NCBI GenBank assembly: GCA_014802015.1
Contig: JAAVDB010000026.1
Span: 1-64,000 of the forward strand
Direction: 5' to 3'
DNA length: 64,000 bases
DNA from: Bacteroides sp.
GTDB taxonomy: Bacteria > Bacteroidota > Bacteroidia > Bacteroidales > Muribaculaceae
Positions 29,279 to 37,583 of this stretch are shown here, in pieces. Made by a program: the position numbers and the translations under genes. Each line of letters opens with the position of its first letter. Position 1 is the stretch's first letter. The notes below the pieces were generated by a model. The model was given only the letters and a program-made list of their open reading frames with translations. It ran no database searches and was not told where the DNA came from.

Positions 29279-31099
29279 TTATCGTTTGGCCAGGTCTTCA
29301 TACAGATACTGTAGTATGACGCGACCTTTGTGTTCTCGGTCCGCGTCGGGCGAATCGATAGCCTCGCCTGACACATTATCCACTACCGTATAGCCCGTAG
29401 CGTCACGAAACATGAATCCGTTGACAAACGTATGGAATCCGAACGGATACTTGTAGCTCTCCGACATGACATCACGACTGAATATGAACTCCTCATGTCT
29501 GATGCCGAGCTGGCCGAGTATCGTGGCGGCGATGTCTGACTGTGACATGAGCGTATCTATGTGTCGCGGTTGTTTGACAGCTCCGCCGAGCATCAGCAAC
29601 GGTATATGTGCGTATTTGTCGTAGGCGAGAAACTGTCCGGTATTGCATCCGTGGTCACCTGTCACGACGATGAGCAGATTCTTCCATGCCGGTGTGTTTT
29701 TCAACCGTTCGACCAGTCTGCCCAACGCGTCGTCGACATAGGCGAACGAATTGGTTATCGGATTATCTTTGATACGGTCGTAGGGCACTATCCACGGTTC
29801 GTGCGAACTGAGGGTCTGTACTGTGGTGAACCACTGTTTCCCCTCTGCGGTCTTTTTCATTATGTCGTCATATACCCAGTCGAAGACGATGCCGTCGTGT
29901 ACGCCCCATTTGCCCCGTTCGTAAGAGCGCGGGAAGTCATTCTCACCGACCACGCGGTCATGCCCCATGGTCAGATAGTATTCCGACTTATGAAACACCT
30001 TCAGGTCTCCGCCATGCACCGCCATAGTGTCATAACCGAGCTCCTTGAACTTGCGCGGGAATGCCGGAAGATTGGATACTTTTTTGGTCATGCGTATTAC
30101 GCTCGTGGTGGGTTGGGCGAGATAACCGCTGAGCAATGCCACCAGTCCGCGGTCAGTGCGGAAACTGTTGCAGTCGACATGTGTGAAGAATAATCCCTCC
30201 TGTGACAGTCTGTTGATATTGGGGGTGACGTCAGGCTCTCCGCCAAGCGCACCGACAAACCGTGCGCTCAGACTCTCCCAGATTATAAACAGTACATTGG
30301 GGCGGTCGGTATTGAGTAGTTTTTCGATGGGGAAACTGTCACCCGGAAACAGTTCTGCAAACTCGCGATGACAGGTCTCGTCATCCATTGAGCGAAACGC
30401 TCCCTCAATCTTGTCGTTGACCGACAGCGAGTAGATGAACGAATAGAGCGGATTGAGCGCACAATGGTTGAAAAACAGCACGTTGGAGTAGAATGATACG
30501 CTCGGATTGTTGGGGCGACGTCCGAGTCCGCGTATCATCGCAAACAATGCCCCGACCGAAAGGATCAGCGTGAGTATCGACAGGAGTATCTGAGTGACGC
30601 CACGCGCAGTGAACGTGTCTGATGCATAATATGACGCACCTTGCAACCATACTGCCGTGAATATAGTCATGGCGAGGATGGATATGATTGCCGTTATCAG
30701 ATAGGGAGTGCTGACGCTTGAGCACGCGCTCCTTAGCTCCTTGACATAATTGAGCACCGATGCGTCGAGCTTGAATTTCCAGAATGGGTAGAGTCCGGTA
30801 TCGACTGCAACTCCGAGTCCTGTCACAATACCTATTGCGATATTGTAGAGAGTCATGAATCCGTCGAGGAAACGGACCGGGACGAGAGTCTGTATAAATG
30901 CTGCAATGACGGGGATAGCCGTAATGTATGAGCATACTATTATGTCCGAGCGCAGTCCGTAACGCTCCATCCGCACAAATTCCTCCATGGTGATGTGCTC
31001 AGCGGTCTCCTTGCGGTTATAGATAACAAAAAGAGGACGCTGAATGAACTGAAAGTACAGCAGACATCCGATGAAATATGTGCAGATAAAGACTATCAT
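29279..31099 (-). CDS. LTA synthase-family sulfatase / phosphoglycerol- or phosphoethanolamine-transferase-like membrane protein
   Basis: N-terminal TM helices; NVLFIIWESLSARFVGALGG, FRTDRGLVALLSGY, VVTGDHGCNT; start MIVFICTYFIGC at 31099 overlaps the GT9 stop. Confidence 0.88.
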   Translation of the reverse strand: MIVFICTYFIGCLLYFQFIQRPLFVIYNRKETAEHITMEEFVRMERYGLRSDIIVCSYITAIPVIAAFIQTLVPVRFLDGFMTLYNIAIGIVTGLGVAVDTGLYPFWKFKLDASVLNYVKELRSACSSVSTPYLITAIISILAMTIFTAVWLQGASYYASDTFTARGVTQILLSILTLILSVGALFAMIRGLGRRPNNPSVSFYSNVLFFNHCALNPLYSFIYSLSVNDKIEGAFRSMDDETCHREFAELFPGDSFPIEKLLNTDRPNVLFIIWESLSARFVGALGGEPDVTPNINRLSQEGLFFTHVDCNSFRTDRGLVALLSGYLAQPTTSVIRMTKKVSNLPAFPRKFKELGYDTMAVHGGDLKVFHKSEYYLTMGHDRVVGENDFPRSYERGKWGVHDGIVFDWVYDDIMKKTAEGKQWFTTVQTLSSHEPWIVPYDRIKDNPITNSFAYVDDALGRLVERLKNTPAWKNLLIVVTGDHGCNTGQFLAYDKYAHIPLLMLGGAVKQPRHIDTLMSQSDIAATILGQLGIRHEEFIFSRDVMSESYKYPFGFHTFVNGFMFRDATGYTVVDNVSGEAIDSPDADREHKGRVILQYLYEDLAKR

Positions 31100-32127
31100 A
31101 ATTTCGCCATAACTTTTGAAACTATAGTTTCCTCGGACAGTGTGCGCAGACAGTTGGTATGCCCCTTCGGACATTCGTCACTGCCGGCTATGGTGCAGGG
31201 TTGACACGGAAGATTGAGACATACGGCATCGTCAGCCGTCTGCCCGAATCCTAAGAATCCGCATGCGGGAGTGGTACTGCCCCATATCGAGATGACCTTC
31301 GTGCCGCCAAGTGCCGCCAGATGCTGATTGGCCGAGTCCATGCTGACCATTACGTCGAGCTGTCCCATTATGGCGATCTCATCTTCAAGCGGGAATTGTC
31401 CTGCTAAGGATGTTATGCCGTCTTCCTGCCATGAGGCGAGGGTTTCGGCCTCGGCTCCACGGCCACCGAACAGATATACGTTCACTCCGCGTGCCGCCAG
31501 CTGTCGGGCGACGTTACGCATCTTCTCGGGTGGATATGTCTTGTTGGCATATCTGGCAAATGGAGCTATGCCGACCGCCGGTGATTTTATCCGCACGGGA
31601 AGGTTATAATTCTCCTTACCGTACACCGGGCTGAAGACAGTTTTAGCGTCTAACCCGAGTCGGCGGAAGGTGTCGAAATATCGGTCGATATACTGCCTCT
31701 GAGGCTCACCTCCGGCATATACCTTATGACGGGCTCCACGTGCCTTGTCGACGGTCACGGTTTTTGCTCCGTGCATTCTCAGCCATGCCGTGATGACCTT
31801 TGTCCTTGCTATGTCATGCAGATCAGCCACATAGTCAGGGCGCAACCGAGCCAGTTCACGGGCTATGCGGATTGTGCCGCGCAGACCTCTGTATTGCTCC
31901 TTGAGGTCAAATGTCATCACCCTGACATTGGCAGGCGGATTGATGAACATGCGTCCGAAAAACGGACGGGTGACAAAGATTATCTCCATCTCGGGATAAG
32001 CCTTTGCCACCGAATATATGACCGGGACGGTCATAGCGATATCGCCAAGCGCCGAGAACCGTATGGCCACGAGACGCTTGGCGTATCCTTGATTATCGCA
32101 TGTGTCGCTGTGTGAAGACACGGTCAC
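31096..32127 (-). CDS. Glycosyltransferase family 9 (heptosyltransferase-like)
   Basis: RLVAIRFSALGDIAMTVPVIYSVAKAYP, VSMDSANQHLAALGGTKVISIWGSTTPACGF. Confidence 0.9.
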   Translation of the reverse strand: MTVSSHSDTCDNQGYAKRLVAIRFSALGDIAMTVPVIYSVAKAYPEMEIIFVTRPFFGRMFINPPANVRVMTFDLKEQYRGLRGTIRIARELARLRPDYVADLHDIARTKVITAWLRMHGAKTVTVDKARGARHKVYAGGEPQRQYIDRYFDTFRRLGLDAKTVFSPVYGKENYNLPVRIKSPAVGIAPFARYANKTYPPEKMRNVARQLAARGVNVYLFGGRGAEAETLASWQEDGITSLAGQFPLEDEIAIMGQLDVMVSMDSANQHLAALGGTKVISIWGSTTPACGFLGFGQTADDAVCLNLPCQPCTIAGSDECPKGHTNCLRTLSEETIVSKVMAKL

Positions 32128-32128
32128 G

Positions 32129-32860
32129 TTATTTTCCGAGATTCTTGAGGTATGCCTCTACACCGTCGATGTCCTTGCGGTTATCCACCGACAGGGACTT
32201 GCAGTGACAGTTGTAATAGTAGATGGGCATGTGATTTTCGAGGAAGCGGAACGAGTCGTTCTCTTCAATCTTCTCGATGGGGCCTCGCGGGGTGTTGTGA
32301 TAGAAGTCGAGAGCCTTGCGGGTGAATGCTCCCACTCCGACAAATTTATGGAACACGTAGTCCATGGCACCTTTAGGATAGGGGATGGGTGAACGTGAGA
32401 TGAAGAGACAGCGGTCATCGGCGGCTGTGACGATCTTAAGGTTGGTGGCATCAACCACTTCGACGGGATTGGTGAAGTCGGTCATAAGATTAGACACGAA
32501 GAAATCACCGGGCTGCAGGCCGTCGGGGATGCACTGTATGATTGCGTCGCGGGTGAGCAGGGGTTCGTCACCGTTGACCATCACATAAAGGTCGGCCTCG
32601 ATGCGGGTTGACACCTCATAGAGGCGTTCCGTAGCAGTGTCATGGTCGTCACGGGTCATTATGACCTTGGCGCCGAAACTCTCGGCCTTATCCTTGATTT
32701 TCTCGCTGTCGGTAGCCACATATACCTCCTCGAATATCTCTACCTCCTTACAGTGCTCATACACCCACTCTATCATGGGTTTACCGAGAATAAGTGCAAG
32801 CGGTTTCTCAAAGAATCTTGTCGACTCGGCTCTGGCCGGAATCACGCATATAATCTTCAT
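32129..32860 (-). CDS. kdsB: 3-deoxy-manno-octulosonate cytidylyltransferase
   Basis: MKIICVIPARAESTRFFEKPLALILGKPMIEWVYE; start at 32860. Confidence 0.95.
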   Translation of the reverse strand: MKIICVIPARAESTRFFEKPLALILGKPMIEWVYEHCKEVEIFEEVYVATDSEKIKDKAESFGAKVIMTRDDHDTATERLYEVSTRIEADLYVMVNGDEPLLTRDAIIQCIPDGLQPGDFFVSNLMTDFTNPVEVVDATNLKIVTAADDRCLFISRSPIPYPKGAMDYVFHKFVGVGAFTRKALDFYHNTPRGPIEKIEENDSFRFLENHMPIYYYNCHCKSLSVDNRKDIDGVEAYLKNLGK

Positions 32861-32907
32861 TGCGATATATAGGTTTTTTGATTTATTATCAGGATTTATT
32901 GTCGTTA

Positions 32908-33780
32908 TCATTGAAACAGCCATCTGCGGTGTGACCACAGCCACAGTCCGGGGCGCCGGCGGATGGTCTGTTCGAGCATCTCCATGTAGCGCCGGGTGTA
33001 AGGTGAATCTACGTCAAGGCTCTCCGGCTCGATGGGTTTGAATGTCAGTTTATAATGTCCGCGTCCGGTTTTCTCTACATCAATATAAGCGTATGCTGCG
33101 TTGATACGCTTGCCGATCTCTTCGCCTCCGGTATTGAACGGGGTGTTCTGGCCCATAAAGATGGTGTGGTGATGCGAGACGTTGGTGTTGGAGCGGTGAT
33201 CGGCGATGAATCCGATGATGTAAGGTACCTTGTCGCGTGACCACTGAAACATGGTGCGGAACACTTTGTCCTGTCTGACCGACACCGAGTTGAAGCGCGA
33301 GCGTATTTTCAGCATCAGGCGGTCAAACGCTGTGTCACGCAGTTGCTTATATACTTGGGCGCATATCTGCGGCTCCTTGACATGACGCACGATCGCCGGC
33401 ACATATTCCCAATTGGCGTAATGACCGAGATACACTACGACGGGATGCCCTTCGGACACGAGCCTGTCTATCAGATCTGTCCCTTCTACCTTGATGCGTC
33501 TGTCGGCCTCTCGGTCGCTGATATGCAGCAGTTTGGCTGTCTCGACGATATTGTCGGCAAACTGAGTGTAGAAATCCTTCTCGATTTCAAGCAGTTCCTG
33601 CTCGCTCTTTTCGGGGAAAGAGTTCCTGAGATTAGTCCGTATGACGTTTCTGCGATACTTTATTACCTTGGACAGTATGAACCGTATGCCGTTGCTCATG
33701 GCATACAGCACCGGAAAGGGGAGAATGGCGAGCGATGTGAACAGCCCGCGATAGAGGGCATATTTCATTTTTTCGCGCAT
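32908..33780 (-). CDS. Lysophospholipid/lipid A acyltransferase (LpxL/HtrB-like)
   Basis: GHYANWEYVPAI (HX4E-like), DHRSNTNVSHHHTIFMGQNTPFNTG. Confidence 0.9.
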   Translation of the reverse strand: MREKMKYALYRGLFTSLAILPFPVLYAMSNGIRFILSKVIKYRRNVIRTNLRNSFPEKSEQELLEIEKDFYTQFADNIVETAKLLHISDREADRRIKVEGTDLIDRLVSEGHPVVVYLGHYANWEYVPAIVRHVKEPQICAQVYKQLRDTAFDRLMLKIRSRFNSVSVRQDKVFRTMFQWSRDKVPYIIGFIADHRSNTNVSHHHTIFMGQNTPFNTGGEEIGKRINAAYAYIDVEKTGRGHYKLTFKPIEPESLDVDSPYTRRYMEMLEQTIRRRPGLWLWSHRRWLFQ

Positions 33781-35039
33781 AGCCTGTCAAGTATATGACG
33801 CACCACACGGGGAGTGGCGCCGGTGTTCTGGTTTACATATTTGGCTGCACGCTTGGCGATATAATCTCGGCGTGCCCTGTCGCTCTTCAGACGTTTGAAC
33901 CATTGGTCAAGTTCCTCGGTGTCATGCACGACTCTACCGATGCCGAGGCGCACCATTTCGGTCGGGGTGACCTTGCGACGGATGTTCGGGCCGAACGACA
34001 CGGGTATGCCGTAGACGGCCGGTTCGATGACGCTGTGCAGCAGACGTGTGAATCCGCCCCCCACATACGCCCATGAGGCGTAGCGGTATATATAGGCGAG
34101 TGCGCCGACAAAATCAACTATCAGCACGCGGGCATCACTCATATCGGTGTCGGGCGTGCACTGTGAGTAGCGCACGCACCGCCCTTTGACCTTTGCCTCG
34201 ATGTCCTTGATGATGTCGTCTGTAATCTCGTGTGGTACGATGACGAATCGGATGTCGGGATGACGGTTGACCAGCTCGGTCACCATCTCCAGATCCTTGT
34301 CATGGTGGATGCTTCCGGCCAGAAATATCTCATGGTTGCCCTTGAATCGTTCGATCAATTCATCTTTCCAAGGGGTTGAGGCTACAAGCGCAACGTTGTC
34401 GAACAGCGGGTCGCCGTTGACTGATGCGTTCTCTACGCCGAGTCTCTCCAGATTTTTTATCGAGTTTTCGTCAAGTGTGAATACCTTTGACATGCTCTTG
34501 ATCGAGCTGCGGTATAGGTTGCCATACCATTTGAAGAACGGTCCGTCATCACGTATTATCGCCGACACGAGCAGTGACGGAATGCCTCGCTCCCTGAGCT
34601 GATGCAGGTAATTGTGCCAGTATTCCGACACCATGAACACAGCGCAGTCAGGACGCACGGCGTCAAGAAATCGTGATGCGTTGGCGTTGGTGTCAAGCGG
34701 GAGATAAAACACGCGGTCGATGTCGCGCGGATTTTTGCTAACGGCTTCATAACCTGTCGGCGAGAAGAACGTCACCACCACATTGCAGTCGGACTCGCTC
34801 TTGATGGCTTTGATTATGGGACGCGCTATGCCGAACTCGCCAAGCGACGCTGCGTGAAGCCACACGGTAGGTTTCGATCGGTCAAGGGTAGATGCTCCTT
34901 TCTCGACATCCTCTACAGCGTGTCGCTGGCCACGAATGAAACGCATCAGCTTGGCCGGACTATTGTCTGACACAAAGGGCGATGCGCCATTGATGGCGTA
35001 TCGCGCTATGCGCATCACCGTGTCGTATTTTCTTAGCAT
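33765..35039 (-). CDS. waaA: 3-deoxy-D-manno-octulosonic acid transferase
   Basis: WLHAASLGEFGIARPIIKAI, FLAGSIHHDKD, YVGGGFTRLLHSVIEPAVYGIPVSFGPN; start MLRKYDTVMRIARY at 35039. Confidence 0.95.
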   Translation of the reverse strand: MLRKYDTVMRIARYAINGASPFVSDNSPAKLMRFIRGQRHAVEDVEKGASTLDRSKPTVWLHAASLGEFGIARPIIKAIKSESDCNVVVTFFSPTGYEAVSKNPRDIDRVFYLPLDTNANASRFLDAVRPDCAVFMVSEYWHNYLHQLRERGIPSLLVSAIIRDDGPFFKWYGNLYRSSIKSMSKVFTLDENSIKNLERLGVENASVNGDPLFDNVALVASTPWKDELIERFKGNHEIFLAGSIHHDKDLEMVTELVNRHPDIRFVIVPHEITDDIIKDIEAKVKGRCVRYSQCTPDTDMSDARVLIVDFVGALAYIYRYASWAYVGGGFTRLLHSVIEPAVYGIPVSFGPNIRRKVTPTEMVRLGIGRVVHDTEELDQWFKRLKSDRARRDYIAKRAAKYVNQNTGATPRVVRHILDRLCAKK

Positions 35040-35109
35040 AGGTGGCTGTCGAGGTCGGTTTTTATATACATTGTGGCCCGGGCATGGCGCGGACATAGAT
35101 TAGAGTTGA

Positions 35110-35117
35110 CAAAATTA
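35110..35117 (-). promoter_or_regulatory. Candidate -7 element (TAATTTTG) for waaA
   Basis: CAAAATTA on + strand upstream of waaA; no clear -33 TTG. Confidence 0.35.
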
Positions 35118-35127
35118 CGACATTTTG

Positions 35128-35159
35128 TTGAATTATTAATGCTTTTTTCAGTAATTTTG
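35128..35159 (+). promoter_or_regulatory. Bacteroidetes-type promoter (TTG-N21-TAATTTTG)
   Basis: TTG 35128-35130, TAATTTTG 35152-35159. Confidence 0.6.
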
Positions 35160-35166
35160 CATTGCT

Positions 35167-35292
35167 ATGGATGTAAGGTTTGAAAATACAATAAGGGAGA
35201 TGGCTCAATCACAGCCCGCCGTGGCACTCGGCAGTCTTTCCGAAAACAATATCCGAACATATATTATCACTCTAAACTATCACCGGCCATGA
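35167..35292 (+). CDS. Putative small ORF (41 aa: MDVRFENTIREMAQSQPAVALGSLSENNIRTYIITLNYHRP), absent from ORF track
   Basis: ATG 7 nt after a promoter -7 box; stop overlaps the next start as ATGA (35289-35292). Confidence 0.3.
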   Translation: MDVRFENTIREMAQSQPAVALGSLSENNIRTYIITLNYHRP

Positions 35293-35888
35293 AAACTCTC
35301 CGTATGTATCCGACCAGTCTTAACGACCGATTCCTTGACGATGCGGTCGAGGCACTGCGTGACGGCGATATAATCATATATCCCACTGATACGCTTTATG
35401 CCCTCGGATGTAACGCTCTCAATAACAATGCGATCGAACGTCTGTGTAAATTCAAGGGAGTAAATCCTCAGAAACAGACCCTGTCGATAGTGTGCGACGG
35501 CCTGTCGATGGCGAGTGAATATGCGCGTATCGACAATGAGGCCTTCCGCATATTGCGTACCAATCTTCCGGGACCGTTCACATTTATCCTCCCGGCCGCC
35601 ACGACGCTCCCCAAGGTGTTCAAGGGGCGCAGGACTGTAGGAGTGCGTGTCCCTGACAATACCATAGCCCGAGCCATAGCCGAGCGGCTTGGCAATCCCG
35701 TACTCTCGACATCCATAGCGCAGGAGGGGGATGGTGTCGATCCGATGACATTCGCATTTGAGTATGACGATGTGGCCTCACTGCTGATAGACGGTGGCGA
35801 GAGTGACGGCATACCCTCCACGGTTATAGACATCACCGACAGCCGTTCGCCCGAGATAATCCGTGAGGGCAAAGGTGAACTTGAATGA
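35289..35888 (+). CDS. Sua5/YciO/YrdC-family L-threonylcarbamoyladenylate synthase
   Basis: IIYPTDTLYALGCNALNNNAIERLCKFKGVNPQKQTLSIVC, LPGPFTFILPA, VGVRVPDN. Confidence 0.93.
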   Translation: MKTLRMYPTSLNDRFLDDAVEALRDGDIIIYPTDTLYALGCNALNNNAIERLCKFKGVNPQKQTLSIVCDGLSMASEYARIDNEAFRILRTNLPGPFTFILPAATTLPKVFKGRRTVGVRVPDNTIARAIAERLGNPVLSTSIAQEGDGVDPMTFAFEYDDVASLLIDGGESDGIPSTVIDITDSRSPEIIREGKGELE

Positions 35889-36835
35889 TATATGAGATGA
35901 TAAGGCGAGTCAGTCCGAAGGAATACGGCAATCTTTTTCCCGAGCCGTCACACGTTTTTGACAGTGTCGCGTTCAATGAACTCAATCGTGAGAAATGTGA
36001 CGGGATACATTATCTTGTCATGTCTGATGCCGGCGGTAAGGTGCGTTTCGGCCTGATTCTCGGCGAGCGTGGCGATGAATTGCGGTCACCGTTCTCAGCG
36101 CCTTTCGGTGGCTTGGAGGCTCGTGGACGATCGCAACGCGTAGGCCATTACATCGATGCCATAAAGGATGTGATGGATTACGGACGTAGTCTTGGCCGCA
36201 GGATTGTGATCACGCTTCCCCCTGCGGTTTATGACAATAAGTCATCCGTTATGGCATCACAGTTGCAGGCGGCTCTGAGCTGTGGCGCGACCGTCGGGCA
36301 TTCCGATTATAATTATCATTATCCGCTTGATTCGTTCGGATCGTTTGTCAGTGATCTTGACATCAAGGTCCGTCAGAAATTCCTTGCTTCCGACAGGCAG
36401 GGATTTGAGTTTGAACATCACGCCATACATGAGCATGAGGCGGTCGAGGAGATTTACTCCATAATCCTTGCCAACCACACGGCACTCGGTTATCCGGTGC
36501 GCATGTCGCTCGACGACATCCGGCGGACGTCAACGTGTGTACCGATGGATTTCTTCATGCTCCGCAAAGAGGGGCGTGGTGTAGCCGGTGCGATGGTCTA
36601 TCACACATCGCCCGATGTCGCACAGCTGATCTACTGGGGTGATATGCTTGAATACCGCGCACTCCGTCCGATGAATTATTTTGCTTACAGGATACTGGAG
36701 TATTATCACAGGCAGGGCAAAAGGGCATTTGACCTCGGCCCGTCCTCCTCTGACGGCATCCCGTCGCTGGGGTTGTGCGACTTTAAGGCGGGACTCGGAT
36801 GTGTGCTTACACCGAAATTTACTCTGATACTCTGA
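35885..36835 (+). CDS. GNAT/FemAB-like acyltransferase-family hypothetical protein
   Basis: MNYFAYRILEYYHRQGKRAFDLGPSSSDGIPSLGLCDFKAGLGC resembles FemAB-type GNAT C-terminus; ATGA overlap with upstream gene. Confidence 0.65.
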   Translation: MIYEMIRRVSPKEYGNLFPEPSHVFDSVAFNELNREKCDGIHYLVMSDAGGKVRFGLILGERGDELRSPFSAPFGGLEARGRSQRVGHYIDAIKDVMDYGRSLGRRIVITLPPAVYDNKSSVMASQLQAALSCGATVGHSDYNYHYPLDSFGSFVSDLDIKVRQKFLASDRQGFEFEHHAIHEHEAVEEIYSIILANHTALGYPVRMSLDDIRRTSTCVPMDFFMLRKEGRGVAGAMVYHTSPDVAQLIYWGDMLEYRALRPMNYFAYRILEYYHRQGKRAFDLGPSSSDGIPSLGLCDFKAGLGCVLTPKFTLIL

Positions 36836-36875
36836 TCTCCCTAAGTTTTTGTCATCACGTTTCCTGAAAAAAATC

Positions 36876-36916
36876 ACAGACTCCCGAATGTTTCTGACGA
36901 ACATCCGGGAGTCTGT
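36876..36916. terminator. Bidirectional intrinsic terminator between convergent genes
   Basis: ACAGACTCCCG-a-ATGTT / AACAT-c-CGGGAGTCTGT stem with flanking A-rich (left) and T-rich (right) runs. Confidence 0.85.
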
Positions 36917-36948
36917 CGTTTATTCCTTTTAGATACGGCGAGACTTTT

Positions 36949-37506
36949 TTACATATTCTCGTCAAATGTCATTTCGTCAAAACCTGCTGCATCAAACTCG
37001 TCCTCATTGTATTCATCCGAGCCGTAGAACTCGTCATCAAGGTCGGTCGTGGCCTGCTGCGCTGCCTTGGCATCGATTTTGGCATCAAAATCATCCATGT
37101 CTACTGACTGAGCCGGTGCGTCACCCATGGAGATAGAGCAGAGCGGGTCGATGAGATGCTTGCCGGGTACCGAACGTTTCATTTCGATAAAGAACGAGCG
37201 GTCGGTGAGATAATCGAATACCCACACGAGTCGCTGTCCTTCATCCTCGATGAAATCGCTGAGTACGCTATCCTCCATCAGATAGACATCCTGCGATGAG
37301 TCGCTACCCATATCTTCAAGACAGATTTCCTGCTCACGCTCCCATCCGCTGTCGCAGAGAAAAAATGAGCTGAACTGACTTTTGTCATAGCCTACACTGT
37401 CACAGATGGCGTTACGCAGGTCAAGAAATGTGGCGTCGGCGTCGATTTGTATTTCGCGCTTGAAGTTGTCAACTTCGTCAGAGACTATGCGGAAATTGTA
37501 TATCAT
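36949..37506 (-). CDS. Plasmid pRiA4b ORF-3-like domain protein
   Basis: IYNFRIVSDEVDNFKREIQIDADATFLDLRNAICDSVGYD...FFLCDSGWEREQEICLEDMG; acidic C-terminal tail. Confidence 0.75.
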   Translation of the reverse strand: MIYNFRIVSDEVDNFKREIQIDADATFLDLRNAICDSVGYDKSQFSSFFLCDSGWEREQEICLEDMGSDSSQDVYLMEDSVLSDFIEDEGQRLVWVFDYLTDRSFFIEMKRSVPGKHLIDPLCSISMGDAPAQSVDMDDFDAKIDAKAAQQATTDLDDEFYGSDEYNEDEFDAAGFDEMTFDENM

Positions 37507-37583
37507 ATCGTTGTGTCGTTATGTTTGAATCTATGTTGCGAAAGTAGTAACTTTTTTTTAATCCGAAAATACTTTGAAGAAAA

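Noticed and set aside
29257-29376. N-terminal extension of the AroE ORF
   Set aside because: The extra 40 aa do not resemble shikimate dehydrogenases and overlap the neighbouring gene; start at 29256 fits the family.
36949-37506. Possible IS element around the pRiA4b ORF-3-like gene
   Set aside because: No transposase, terminal inverted repeats or target-site duplication seen nearby.
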